From: CAZBDV01 sp964490765
GTDB lineage: Bacteria > Cloacimonadota > Cloacimonadia > Cloacimonadales > JAJBBL01
Length of the DNA: 64,000 nt
NCBI GenBank assembly: GCA_964490765.1
Contig: CAZBDV010000004.1
Coordinates: forward strand, 1 to 64,000
Direction of reading: 5' to 3'
Part shown: piece after piece, positions 10,109 to 19,234 of the stretch
How the letters are laid out: each line of letters opens with the position of its first letter
Numbering within the stretch: position 1 is the first letter of the stretch
Position numbers and translations under genes: made by a program
The notes under the pieces: model-generated
Seen by the model: the letters and a program-made list of their open reading frames with translations, nothing else
What the model was told of the DNA's origin: nothing
Database searches by the model: none

Positions 10109-10266
10109 GTCTGTTATCAATGTAATTAACTGGTCGCGAGGGAAATCAGTATGTAATAATCCTTTATGGCTGGAAATATATTGTTTAGTTGATTGATTTC
10201 ACCTTAACAGACCACAGCATCAGGGTTCTGTATCAGAGATGTTGGTTGACCGGGAATGGTGAATCG

Positions 10267-10288
10267 AAAAAAGTCAGGCCGGGCCTGA
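10267..10288 (-). terminator. Orphan minus-strand intrinsic terminator
   Basis: On the minus strand a GC-rich 6-bp stem with a 3-base loop (10274-10288) is followed by C and T6 (10267-10272), the classic intrinsic terminator layout. No minus-strand gene lies directly upstream. It could end an antisense or small transcript from 10290-10400, or be chance. Confidence 0.4.
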
Positions 10289-10375
10289 TATCTTCAATCT
10301 TTCTCCTTGACATCATTTAGACAATCTCATCCTATTTAATTAACATATCCGGGAATGGTATGAGGGGTTATAAGG

Positions 10376-11476
10376 ATGATAAGGTACTTTTGTACAGGGT
10401 TTATGTTGCTGCTATACGTTCTGATCTCAGGTCAGAGTGTAGATCTGAAGATGCGGAGACTGGAGTATATTCAGTCTTTGCTGGATCAGAAGCGACAACA
10501 AATAGAAGCAATGCAGGAAGAACTGGAGGATCTCAGTCGTGACAGAGAGAGTTATGAAGCAGATTATGAGCAGAAATTGAACGACCTGGAAATACTGCAG
10601 GCTGAAGAGCAGGTTATTACCAGGACGCTCCGGGAATCAGAACAGAGGATGGAACTCTCAAAAGCTGAGTTAGACCAGATGAGTGACCTGTGGTGCAATC
10701 AGTTTCGTCAATATATTATCTCGCAACACACTTCCAATGCCAGTCGTGAAGACATCATCGATAAGCAATATTTACCCCTGATCATAGTCCAGACAAAGGA
10801 GAAGATAGATGAGAACCAGGAATTTCTCGATGCCGTATTACAAAATATTGAAAAGAACAGAGTATCACAGCAGCGTATTAGAGAGCAAAGGAATCGAGAA
10901 AGTCGGATAGCGAATGAATATGTAGATGAGATCAGTCGGCTTGATAACAGAATAACTGCACTAACAGAGGATGAACAGGAGATTTATCGGGAGTTTCAGA
11001 GTCTGGAAGAGAGCCGCAGGAACCTGGAGACGATGATAGCACACTTTCAGGCGGAAGGGAGTGGAGCAGCTCTCAGTTACGAGTTCACTACCGACAGGCT
11101 GATCTGGCCATTGAGAGGTGAGGTAATTAGTTCTTTCGGCGAGGTTCACGACGAGTATCATAATATATCAATATTGAACAACGGTATCGACATACAGTCA
11201 TCGGAAGCAGATGAGGTAAGGGCGGTAGATTTTGGAGTAGTTGTGTTTGCTGAAGCTTTCAAGAATTATGGGAAACTGATCATCATCGACCATCAAAACG
11301 GATATTTCTCGCTCTACGGTAATAATGGCAATCTGCTCGTCACCAGAGATGAGGTAGTATCGTTAGGACAGACGATAGGGGTTGCAGGCAGGAATAATGG
11401 TTCAGATAGTTATCTGTTACATTTTGAATTGCGGCGCCATAGTAAACCGGTAGATCCTCTAGCTTATCTGGAATAA
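10376..11476 (+). CDS. envC: EnvC-like murein hydrolase activator (coiled coil + degenerate LytM domain)
   Basis: 366 residues: a short signal peptide (ending near VLISGQS), a long coiled coil (about 22-225) rich in E/Q/R/L heptads, and a C-terminal M23/LytM-type domain (about 247-366). In catalytic LytM enzymes the zinc ligands are HxxxD and HxH. Here the first is NNGID (His replaced by Asn, Asp kept) and the second is LLHF (first His lost, second kept). The 'SLYGNNGNLL' segment resembles the 'SLYGYN' region of E. coli EnvC, a non-catalytic activator of cell-separation amidases. It is likely periplasmic and involved in septal wall splitting. No amidase gene is in the window. Confidence 0.75.
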   Translation: MIRYFCTGFMLLLYVLISGQSVDLKMRRLEYIQSLLDQKRQQIEAMQEELEDLSRDRESYEADYEQKLNDLEILQAEEQVITRTLRESEQRMELSKAELDQMSDLWCNQFRQYIISQHTSNASREDIIDKQYLPLIIVQTKEKIDENQEFLDAVLQNIEKNRVSQQRIREQRNRESRIANEYVDEISRLDNRITALTEDEQEIYREFQSLEESRRNLETMIAHFQAEGSGAALSYEFTTDRLIWPLRGEVISSFGEVHDEYHNISILNNGIDIQSSEADEVRAVDFGVVVFAEAFKNYGKLIIIDHQNGYFSLYGNNGNLLVTRDEVVSLGQTIGVAGRNNGSDSYLLHFELRRHSKPVDPLAYLE

Positions 11477-11590
11477 GGCATTTTACCCATACGAAACAAA
11501 GGTTTTTGTTTACAGAGAAGCCCCTTTTATTTTTATGCTGCTCATAGATAGAATCAATATACCATAATGTAGAAATATACGGTAATCAGA

Positions 11591-12763
11591 ATGGAGATGT
11601 ATCACGATAACACCCGCCAGGAATTGAATGAACTGGTGGCAAAATACAGAAACAGGAGTTTTACTTTTCTGCATCATACTGCCTATATGTATGGGATCGG
11701 ATGCAAGGCGGATGACAGAGAGGCGATAGAAAAGATCAGAACACTAAAAGGGCGTTCCGACAATAAGGGGTTTGTCATCCTGCTCCCGAGTGTATCGGCT
11801 CTCTCTATTACCGATGGTGAGAATGCCGTTCGTATGCCCGGAAACGAATTCAGGCCAATAGAGGTTCTGATCGACAGAAAGATCCTCTATCTCATTGAAC
11901 AGTATCAACCGGGTAACCTGACTACCTGTCTTCCAGTTATCAACTGCCCCGAATACGAATCTTTGATGATGAATGGGCGTCTTGCCGTCAGAATTCCTGA
12001 AAGCCAGTATCTACGCTATTTTATCAGAATTCTTAACAGGCCGGTAATCAGTACGAGTATAAACCGGGCCGGTGAAGAACCATTGAAGAATTTCAAGACT
12101 ATTAGTAAACTCGACTGGTTCGATTTTGCCCTTCTCTCTTCAATAGATCTGAGACACCGTTCTGAGCCATCTACGATCGTAGATGTTCAAGAAGGAAAGC
12201 TGGTCTGTCACCGAGAAGGATTTATTCCCTTTGCAGAGGTAAAAGAATCCTATTATCATCCTCAGATACTATTCATCTGCACGGGTAATATCTGTCGCAG
12301 CCCTCTGGCTGAATACTATGCCCGTCACGTGTTCCATACCAGACATCTACCTTTCAGGACGGCTTCGGCAGGTTTCATCCCGGTCAGTACCGCAATCTCA
12401 TCTCACTCCTTTTCCGTGCTCAATAATGAGGGTATTCAAGCTGGAGAACACTATTCACAACACCTGCATGAAGAATTGATCCGTAAATCCTGGCTGATAC
12501 TGACGATGGAGAAGGATCACAGGGATGTTATCTTAAAGGCCTATCCGGCCAGTAAGCACAAGGTTTACACCCTATCCGGGTTCTGTGGCCTCCAGGGCGA
12601 CGTGGAGGACCCCTTCCGCCAGGATATGGATAAATACATAAATACTTATCAGCTGATCAAACAGTATATAGATATTCTGGCAGACAAACTGGAGTTGAGG
12701 ACAAGGAAGCTTATAACCACCTATGAACTGGCAAAAATCAAACCCGAGAGTATAGAAATATGA
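11591..12763 (+). CDS. Sua5/YrdC domain fused to low-molecular-weight protein phosphatase
   Basis: 390 residues in two parts. Residues about 10-210 resemble the Sua5/YrdC/TsaC fold, which makes threonylcarbamoyl-AMP for the t6A37 tRNA modification ('TAYMYGIGCKADDREA', then 'IRTLKGRSDNKGF'). From about 226 a low-molecular-weight tyrosine phosphatase begins: the P-loop C230-TGNIC-R with 'SPLAEYY' after it, and the general-acid loop EDPF at Asp340. In Bacillus the two activities are separate neighbouring genes (ywlC, ywlE). Ile inside the P-loop, rather than the Thr of the arginine phosphatase YwlE, favours phosphotyrosine. The Sua5 part is divergent and may not be active. First gene of an overlapping operon; its end overlaps purL by 4 bases (ATGA). 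Confidence 0.8.
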   Translation: MEMYHDNTRQELNELVAKYRNRSFTFLHHTAYMYGIGCKADDREAIEKIRTLKGRSDNKGFVILLPSVSALSITDGENAVRMPGNEFRPIEVLIDRKILYLIEQYQPGNLTTCLPVINCPEYESLMMNGRLAVRIPESQYLRYFIRILNRPVISTSINRAGEEPLKNFKTISKLDWFDFALLSSIDLRHRSEPSTIVDVQEGKLVCHREGFIPFAEVKESYYHPQILFICTGNICRSPLAEYYARHVFHTRHLPFRTASAGFIPVSTAISSHSFSVLNNEGIQAGEHYSQHLHEELIRKSWLILTMEKDHRDVILKAYPASKHKVYTLSGFCGLQGDVEDPFRQDMDKYINTYQLIKQYIDILADKLELRTRKLITTYELAKIKPESIEI

Positions 12764-14964
12764 GAGAACCGAAAATTACTGCTGACTTGATTAAATCACA
12801 CGGCCTGAACGAAGAGGAATACGGATTGATCCTCAAGACGTTAGGGAGGGAACCTACATTTACCGAGCTTGGAATTTTCTCGGTGATGTGGTCTGAACAT
12901 GCGAGTTACAAAAATTCGATCAAATATGTGAAAAAGCTGCCCCGGGAAGGTAGTCAGCTCTTGACCAAAACTGGCGAGGAGAATGCCGGAGTAGTTGATA
13001 TAGGTAACGGGCTCGGCATATCGTTCAAGATCGAGAGCCACAATCATCCCTCAGCACTCGAGCCCTATCACGGCGCAGCTACCGGTGTTGGTGGTATTCT
13101 ACGTGATATTTTCACCATGGGAGCAAGGCCGATAGCGGTTCTTGACTCTCTGCGATTCGGTAATATCGAAAATCCCAAAGTTAAGTATCTTTTGAAAGGT
13201 GTTGTCTCTGGTATAGCAGATTACGGTAACTGCTTCGGTGTCCCTACTGTGGGTGGCGAAACCCAATTCGAAGATAGTTATGAGGGTAATCCACTGGTCA
13301 ATGCGATGGCAATCGGTCTTCTTAAACACGAGAATCTGATGAAGGCGAGTGCCGAAGGGGTGGGGAATTATGTTGTCTATGTCGGTTCCGATACTGGTAG
13401 AGATGGGATTCACGGGACCACTTTCGCCTCACTGGAATTGAGTGAAGAGTCGGAAGAGAACAGGACTGCAGTTCAGGTAGGGGATCCCTTCATGGAAAAA
13501 CTCCTGCTGGAAGCGAGTCTTGAGGTGATAGAACTCGGTTTGGTAGAGGGAATACAGGATATGGGTGCCGCCGGCCTGACCTGTTCATCGAGTGAGATGG
13601 CAGGTAAAGCGGGAACTGGACTGGAGATTGACGTTGCTCTCGTTCCCCGGCGGGAAAAGGGAATGTCCGCTTATGAGGTTATGCTCTCAGAATCGCAGGA
13701 GAGAATGCTTCTGATCGTTAAACCGGAGAATTTCGAGAGAGTGAAAGAGGTTTTTGATAAATGGGATCTGCACGCGGTCAAAATCGGAGTCGTTAATGCT
13801 ACCGGTATGCTCCAGGTCAGAGATAACGGTGAATTGAAGGCCGAACTCCCTGCCAGGATGCTCATACTCGGAGGTGATGCACCGGTTTATGACAGAGATA
13901 TCAAATATCCTGAATACTTAAAGAAAACATCACGGTTCGATGAAGATGAGATTGAAGAACCGAGCGATTATAATGATATATTGAAAAAATTGCTTTCTGC
14001 TCCCAATATATGTTCAAAGAGAGGGGTCTATCGCCAGTACGACCATATGGTTCAGATCAACACGGTTGTCGAACCGGGATCGGATGCAGCAGTTGTCAGG
14101 ATCAAAGAGACAGGCCAGGGTCTGGCTGCCGCGGTCGATTGTAACGGAAGGCATTGTTATCTCAACCCCTATGAGGGGGCCAAAGGTGCTGTAGCTGAGG
14201 CTGCCCGTAATCTTGTCTGTACCGGAGCTAGGCCACTCGCTGTTACCAACTGCCTTAATTTTGGAAATCCTTATAAACCGGAGATGTACTGGACATTTAC
14301 AGAAGCGATCAGAGGTATAAGTGATGCCTGCCTTGCCCTCCATACACCGGTAACAGGTGGCAACGTCTCATTCTATAATGAGAATCCCAGAGGTGCAATA
14401 TACCCAACTCCAACGATAGGTATGATCGGTATTATGGAAGACTATCACAATGCAATCAAAGCGGGATTTCAGGATGAAGGTGACTTGATCGTTCTGCTCG
14501 GCGATAATTGCAGTCATCTTGGTGGTACGGAATATATCAAAACCTGTCATAGTCTTATCAGGGGTAATCCACCCCCGGTGGATCTGGATAAAGAGAGAAA
14601 ATTACACGATACATTTCTGAAACTGGCGGGAGAGAAACTCATTAAATCTGCACACGACTGCTCGGATGGCGGACTGGCCATTGCTATTGCCGAATCCTGC
14701 TGGATCAGGGAACCGATTGGAGCAGAGATCGATATACCATTAATCTACCGACCCGATGCTGAACTTTTCGGGGAAGAACATTCAAGAATAGTCTGTTCGC
14801 TTGCCCCAGAAAATCTATCACGACTGGAGAAGATCTGTCGCGATACTGGTTTCCCTTTCCACGTAATCGGTAGAACCGGGGGAGAGCGGTTAAGAATAAA
14901 TGAGTTGATCGATTGTGATATAATTGAGCTTTATGATCTCTGGGAAAATGCTTTAGTGCTATGA
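12760..14964 (+). CDS. purL: Phosphoribosylformylglycinamidine synthase, small-type PurL
   Basis: 734 residues, the length of the small PurL that works with separate PurS and PurQ subunits, not the ~1300-residue fused enzyme. It converts FGAR, glutamine-derived ammonia and ATP to FGAM in purine synthesis. Diagnostic segments are 'ESHNHPSALEPYHGAATG', then 'GGILRDIFTMGARPIAVLDS', 'GGETQFEDSY' and 'AHDCSDGGLAIAIAESC'. It starts inside the previous gene's last codon (ATGA) and itself overlaps rnhC by 4 bases, so translation is probably coupled. purS and purQ are not in this window. Confidence 0.95.
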   Translation: MREPKITADLIKSHGLNEEEYGLILKTLGREPTFTELGIFSVMWSEHASYKNSIKYVKKLPREGSQLLTKTGEENAGVVDIGNGLGISFKIESHNHPSALEPYHGAATGVGGILRDIFTMGARPIAVLDSLRFGNIENPKVKYLLKGVVSGIADYGNCFGVPTVGGETQFEDSYEGNPLVNAMAIGLLKHENLMKASAEGVGNYVVYVGSDTGRDGIHGTTFASLELSEESEENRTAVQVGDPFMEKLLLEASLEVIELGLVEGIQDMGAAGLTCSSSEMAGKAGTGLEIDVALVPRREKGMSAYEVMLSESQERMLLIVKPENFERVKEVFDKWDLHAVKIGVVNATGMLQVRDNGELKAELPARMLILGGDAPVYDRDIKYPEYLKKTSRFDEDEIEEPSDYNDILKKLLSAPNICSKRGVYRQYDHMVQINTVVEPGSDAAVVRIKETGQGLAAAVDCNGRHCYLNPYEGAKGAVAEAARNLVCTGARPLAVTNCLNFGNPYKPEMYWTFTEAIRGISDACLALHTPVTGGNVSFYNENPRGAIYPTPTIGMIGIMEDYHNAIKAGFQDEGDLIVLLGDNCSHLGGTEYIKTCHSLIRGNPPPVDLDKERKLHDTFLKLAGEKLIKSAHDCSDGGLAIAIAESCWIREPIGAEIDIPLIYRPDAELFGEEHSRIVCSLAPENLSRLEKICRDTGFPFHVIGRTGGERLRINELIDCDIIELYDLWENALVL

Positions 14965-15908
14965 GCAGTCAATTACAGCTCAATACCTATGTCGATGAGG
15001 TCAAAAACGCACTCTCCGCACGGAGATTGGAAACACTCGCCGAACGGGAAATAAACTACGGAAAGCAACTGCAGGTCAGTGATGGTGAGAATACCATTAC
15101 GCTCAACATCTATTATTCGCAAAAAAAAGGTGTATCAAGTGTGATCGGCGGTGCGGAAACAAATCCCTTAAGACCAGTCCTGACCGGAATTATCGGTGAA
15201 TTAGATAACAATCTGAATCCTGCCAATATCCATTCCTGGGAGAGCTGGCTGGGAACAGATGAAGCGGGTAAGGGTGACTTCTTCGGTGCTCTTGTTGTTG
15301 CAGGTTTTTTTGCCGGGAGGGATATTGTTCCAGACCTGCAGAGGATCGGGGTAAAAGACAGTAAGAAGTTAATGCCTCCCCAGATTGAAAAATTAGCCCA
15401 TAAACTCTATAAGGCATTCAATGACAGAATATGTGTTATAGTACTGAAACCGGAAACCTATAACAAACTTTACAGAGATTTCAGAGCTAAGGGAAAGAAA
15501 CTTAACGAACTGATGGCCTGGATGCACGGCAGGATTATTCTAGACCTGCAGAAGAGGACGGGTGAGAAAAGGGTGCTTGTGGATAAATTCACGACCGATA
15601 GCAAACTCATCAGATCATTGCAGGGACTGGAAAAAATCGAGCTATTACAGGTTCCGAAAGCGGAACAGGACCTGGCAGTTGCAGCCGCTTCTATAATTGC
15701 CAGATATCACTATCTCGCTTCCTTGAAGCAGTTAAAGAGTAAATTCCGGATTGATTTCCGGTCCGGTTCCGGCGAACAGAGCCTTATCACGGGGATTGAA
15801 TTCGTTAAGAAGTACAGTGTCAAGAGGCTCAATGAGGTTGCCAAAATTCACTTCAAGAACTACGATAAGATTAAAACAAAGCTGCTATATAATGAGGAGA
15901 CTTTATGA
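14961..15908 (+). CDS. rnhC: Ribonuclease HIII
   Basis: 315 residues. The N-terminal ~90 residues fit the TBP-like substrate-binding domain that separates RNase HIII from HII. The catalytic domain begins with 'WLGTDEAGKGDFFGALVVAG', placing the metal-binding Asp100 and Glu101. 'GVKDSKKL' and 'KAEQDLAVAAASIIARY' are further family motifs. The enzyme cleaves RNA in RNA-DNA hybrids (R-loops, primers). It overlaps both neighbours by 4 bases (ATGA) inside the purL operon. Confidence 0.92.
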   Translation: MSSQLQLNTYVDEVKNALSARRLETLAEREINYGKQLQVSDGENTITLNIYYSQKKGVSSVIGGAETNPLRPVLTGIIGELDNNLNPANIHSWESWLGTDEAGKGDFFGALVVAGFFAGRDIVPDLQRIGVKDSKKLMPPQIEKLAHKLYKAFNDRICVIVLKPETYNKLYRDFRAKGKKLNELMAWMHGRIILDLQKRTGEKRVLVDKFTTDSKLIRSLQGLEKIELLQVPKAEQDLAVAAASIIARYHYLASLKQLKSKFRIDFRSGSGEQSLITGIEFVKKYSVKRLNEVAKIHFKNYDKIKTKLLYNEETL

Positions 15909-16324
15909 CATTGATACCCAGCTGGTTACTCTATGCGATTATCTCAATGTTATTCTACGGACTCTGGGCGTTTTTCCCCAAATTGGCATCATTACACCTG
16001 CCAGCCAGAGATATCGTAATCTATCAGATCATTGGTGTTCTGATCGTCGGATCGATTATCATGATCACTTCGAAAGACAAAATGCAGTACAATGCACCCG
16101 GATTGATCTTTGCCATATTAGGCGGTGCTGCCGGTTTGATCGGAACACTATTCTTTCTCAAATCGCTCGCCATTGGTAAGACATATGTGGTCGTCACTCT
16201 GACGGCCCTCTATCCACTGATAACTATCTTTCTCGCTTTTATCTTTCTTCGTGAACCTTTGAGCTTTAAAAATGCTGTAGGAATAGTCTTTGCCCTGACT
16301 GCTATGTATCTTTTCGCTACCTGA
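15905..16324 (+). CDS. Half-size EamA/DMT-family membrane transporter
   Basis: 139 residues with about five hydrophobic segments and short loops ('ALYPLITIFLAFIFLREPLS' is a typical EamA stretch). Full EamA exporters have ten segments in two repeats; this is a single repeat and must pair to make a channel. Substrate unknown; the family moves amino acids, sugars, drugs and lipid-linked precursors. Starts within the rnhC stop (ATGA overlap). Confidence 0.8.
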   Translation: MTLIPSWLLYAIISMLFYGLWAFFPKLASLHLPARDIVIYQIIGVLIVGSIIMITSKDKMQYNAPGLIFAILGGAAGLIGTLFFLKSLAIGKTYVVVTLTALYPLITIFLAFIFLREPLSFKNAVGIVFALTAMYLFAT

Positions 16325-16335
16325 GGTGAGGAACG

Positions 16336-17259
16336 ATGAAGCTGAAGACTCTGATCATTGATGAACTCTCTGAATACTTTGATAATCTCGTAATAGAGAG
16401 AGGATTAAGCGATTATTTCTATCGGGATATTCCAAATCCGGATGATATAGGGATTATAATTGTCAAAACATTTACAAAGGTCGACAGTGCATTACTAAAG
16501 AAATATCCGCGTCTCAAGATGATTATCAGGGCCGGGACGGGTTATGACAATATCGACCTGGAAGAGGCAGGAAAGAGGGGGGTTGTTGTCTGTAACACTC
16601 CGGAAGCAAATGTTATGGCTGCCTTCGAGCAGACTCTCTCCTTTGTTTTTGCCCTGTTAAAACAGCATCAGTTAGGTAAAGCTAATCTACAGAAACGGAG
16701 ATGGAAAGAGGGACATTGCCTCAATCTGGAGATCGGAGATCTGAAGGCACTAATCGTTGGTGTGGGAAGAATTGGTAGCAGAGTAGCCAGATTTCTGCGA
16801 GAGTTCGGTGCAGAGGTTTACGGGGTCGATCCTTACCTCACTACTGATGAATGGAGGGAACGTGAAGCACATCACGTTAACTACCAGGAAGGATTAAAAC
16901 TCTGTAATCTCATAACTTATCACTGTCCCCTGAAAGCTGAGACTGAGGACTACTTCTCAGAAGCGACACTGAAGCAGCTTACACATCCTGTCTGGTTGAT
17001 AAACACGGCTCGTGGAGGTATAGTCAATGAACAGGCACTCCTCAAAGGCTTGAAAGAGGGAATGATACTCGGTGCCGGATTAGATGTGTTTGAAGACGAA
17101 CCCGATCCTCAGATCCCTTTCGGAGATTTCGATAATGTCTATATGACCCCGCATACAGGAGCCTATACAGCAGCAGCACGGAGAAGGATGGCAGTAGAAT
17201 TATTAAAAGTCTGGGAAGCTTTCATCTTCCACCAGAGGGTAATCAACGAGGTGAAATAA
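16336..17259 (+). CDS. D-isomer 2-hydroxyacid dehydrogenase (phosphoglycerate-dehydrogenase-like)
   Basis: 307 residues, NAD-dependent. The Rossmann motif is 'GVGRIGSRVARFLREFGAEV' with Asp soon after ('YGVDP'). Catalytic residues are in place: Arg in 'NTARGGIVNE', Glu in 'DVFEDEPDP' and His in 'MTPHTGAYT'. There is no C-terminal ACT domain, so it is the short SerA/GyaR-like type. It could act on 3-phosphoglycerate, glyoxylate or another 2-oxoacid; sequence alone does not decide. 11 bases after the transporter gene, likely last in the operon. Confidence 0.85.
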   Translation: MKLKTLIIDELSEYFDNLVIERGLSDYFYRDIPNPDDIGIIIVKTFTKVDSALLKKYPRLKMIIRAGTGYDNIDLEEAGKRGVVVCNTPEANVMAAFEQTLSFVFALLKQHQLGKANLQKRRWKEGHCLNLEIGDLKALIVGVGRIGSRVARFLREFGAEVYGVDPYLTTDEWREREAHHVNYQEGLKLCNLITYHCPLKAETEDYFSEATLKQLTHPVWLINTARGGIVNEQALLKGLKEGMILGAGLDVFEDEPDPQIPFGDFDNVYMTPHTGAYTAAARRRMAVELLKVWEAFIFHQRVINEVK

Positions 17260-17292
17260 GTAGCTGATATAGCTGGAAAACCTCCGGGTAGA

Positions 17293-17321
17293 AATATAGT
17301 CGGAAGGTGGCCGGCTATATT
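17293..17321. terminator. Weak hairpin after the dehydrogenase gene
   Basis: A 7-bp inverted repeat AATATAG/CTATATT with a 15-base loop, 34 bases past the stop codon. No good U tract. The rest of 17260-17520 shows nothing but the ftcD ribosome site. Confidence 0.3.
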
Positions 17322-17520
17322 CCTCTCTCAAGAAAGAAGATTTATGTAATGCAGAAATATGTATATAGCTGAGGATAGTATAATGCTGGTAAAAGAGATA
17401 ATTGTATTGAATACACTGAAACAGCCCTGTAGTGGCCTATAAGGGTATCAGGATTAAATATATTGACGGATAAAGTCAGTAAGAGAAAATAAAAAAAACT
17501 ACGATAGTGGAGGTAATGTG

Positions 17521-19188
17521 ATGAAGTTAGTAGAATGTGTTCCGAACTTCAGTGAAGGACGTGATCATAAGGTTTTGGATGCAATATCGGGAGAGATCAA
17601 AAAGTTCAACAATGTTACTCTTCTCGACGTTGATCCCGGAGCTGATACTAACAGAACTGTATATACCTTTGTTGGTGAACCTGAAGCAGTAATAGAAGCC
17701 GCATTTCAGGCGATAAAAAAAGCAGCAGAACTGATCGATATGTCGAAGCACGAAGGAGCTCATCCCCGGATGGGAGCCACCGATGTCTGCCCCCTGGTTC
17801 CGGTTAGTGATATAACAATGGAAGAGACAGTGGAGTATTCCAAAAAACTTGCCAGACGAGTAGGTGAGGAATTGAATATTCCGGTATATCTCTATGAATA
17901 TGCCGCTACAAAAGAGGAGTGGCGAAACCTTGCCGAAGTGAGAAAAGGAGAATATGAAGCACTTCCAGAGAAGCTGAAGGATTCATACTGGAAACCCGAT
18001 TTCGGGCCGGCAGAATTCAATGTCAGAGCGGGAGCAACGGCGATTGGTGCCAGAGAGTTTCTCATCGCTTATAATATCAATCTGAACACAAGAGACAAGA
18101 AGAAAGCGACCAATATAGCCAAGAAAATCAGAGAACGAGGATATCCCAAGCGTGATGAAAACGGGAAACTGGTAAGAGATAAGGATGGCAAAAAGGTTAT
18201 GGAGCCAGGAATCTTTTCTCACTGTAAAGCTGTAGGTTGGTATATTGACGAATATAACAGGGCTCAGATCAGTATGAATCTGACCAACTATAAAGTTACA
18301 CCCCCTCATATTGTTCTGGAAAAGGTCAGGGAAATCGCACAGGAGGACGGCATTGTCGTTACTGGAAGTGAACTTGTCGGTCTTATTCCCAAGGATGCAT
18401 TGATCAAAGCCGGTAGATTTTATCTCGATAAGATGGGAGAAACTGATGGTATCCCCGACGAGATGATCATTGAATCCGCCATCCAATCGATGGGGCTGGC
18501 AGAGTTAGCTCCGATTGAGCTCGATAAGAAGGTGATAGAATATAGTATTGCCAGGAAAGATAATCTGGTCAATCTGAAGATAAAGGATTTCGTGGATCTC
18601 CTCTCAACTGATGAACCGGCTCCCGGTGGTGGAAGTGTTGCAGCATTATGTACTACCATTTCGGGTGCTCTGACGGCAATGGTTGCCAATCTGACCTTCG
18701 GGAAAAAGGGTTACGAGAAGCACTGGCCGGAGGTTAAAGAACTCGCCGTTAAAGGACAGGAGGTCAAGAATCGTGCTCTGGCTGCTATTGATAAAGATAC
18801 CGACAGCTTTAATATGTTGATGGATGCCATGCGTCTTCCCAAAAAGAGCGAAGAAGATAAGGCTCAAAGAGATAAGGCAATCCAGGAAGCAACCAAGCAG
18901 GCGATCTATGTCCCGCTCGAAACTCTGGAACTCTCTTTGCAGGCAGTGGAGCTCTCTGCTAGGATTATGAAGATAGGTAACGAAAATGCGCTCTCTGATG
19001 CCGGTGTTGCTGCTATTACAGCTCACGCTGCTGCCAAAGGAGCATTCTATAACATCAAGATCAATATGCCCGGTATAACCGATGAAACATTTGTAGAAGA
19101 AGTTTCCACCAAGGCCGAGCGTCTGGTCGAGAAGATAGGGTCGATCTGCTCTGAGGTAGAAGCCGCACTGAAAGAGGTTTTGCGCTGA
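17521..19188 (+). CDS. ftcD: Bifunctional glutamate formimidoyltransferase / formimidoyl-THF cyclodeaminase
   Basis: About 555 residues. ATG at 17521 is preferred over the GTG three bases upstream because TGGAGG (17508-17513) is then 7 bases away. The N-terminal ~330 residues are the two formiminotransferase subdomains: 'VPNFSEGRD' opening, and 'KHEGAHPRMGATDVCPLVPV' holding the catalytic His region. The C-terminal ~215 residues are the cyclodeaminase ('DEPAPGGGSVAAL'). It moves the formimino group of N-formiminoglutamate to tetrahydrofolate and deaminates it to methenyl-THF, the last step of one histidine degradation route. The fused form matches the animal enzyme. It fits amino-acid fermentation with gdhA nearby. 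Confidence 0.93.
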   Translation: MKLVECVPNFSEGRDHKVLDAISGEIKKFNNVTLLDVDPGADTNRTVYTFVGEPEAVIEAAFQAIKKAAELIDMSKHEGAHPRMGATDVCPLVPVSDITMEETVEYSKKLARRVGEELNIPVYLYEYAATKEEWRNLAEVRKGEYEALPEKLKDSYWKPDFGPAEFNVRAGATAIGAREFLIAYNINLNTRDKKKATNIAKKIRERGYPKRDENGKLVRDKDGKKVMEPGIFSHCKAVGWYIDEYNRAQISMNLTNYKVTPPHIVLEKVREIAQEDGIVVTGSELVGLIPKDALIKAGRFYLDKMGETDGIPDEMIIESAIQSMGLAELAPIELDKKVIEYSIARKDNLVNLKIKDFVDLLSTDEPAPGGGSVAALCTTISGALTAMVANLTFGKKGYEKHWPEVKELAVKGQEVKNRALAAIDKDTDSFNMLMDAMRLPKKSEEDKAQRDKAIQEATKQAIYVPLETLELSLQAVELSARIMKIGNENALSDAGVAAITAHAAAKGAFYNIKINMPGITDETFVEEVSTKAERLVEKIGSICSEVEAALKEVLR

Positions 19189-19234
19189 GCATAAATGCTC
19201 TGATAACCGATAGAACCAGGAAGATGAGTTTGAA

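Larger units (their letters stand above)
9962..10375. other. Divergent intergenic region, 414 bases
   Basis: Separates the giant minus-strand gene from the plus-strand EnvC-like gene, so it must hold both promoters. TTGACA on the minus strand lies at 10103-10108. An 11-base direct repeat CCGGGAATGGT occurs at 10250-10260 and 10349-10359. A minus-strand hairpin plus U tract lies at 10267-10288. A 27-codon minus-strand frame (10316-10233) overlaps that hairpin but has no ribosome site, so I do not call it a gene. No tRNA-like structure is visible. Confidence 0.6.

Noticed and set aside
10233..10316. 27-codon minus-strand frame upstream of envC
   Set aside because: No ribosome site and it overlaps a terminator-like hairpin; too short to support without conservation.
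11494..11511. AAACAAA/TTTGTTT hairpin after envC
   Set aside because: AT-only stem, too weak to call a terminator, although a T-rich stretch follows.
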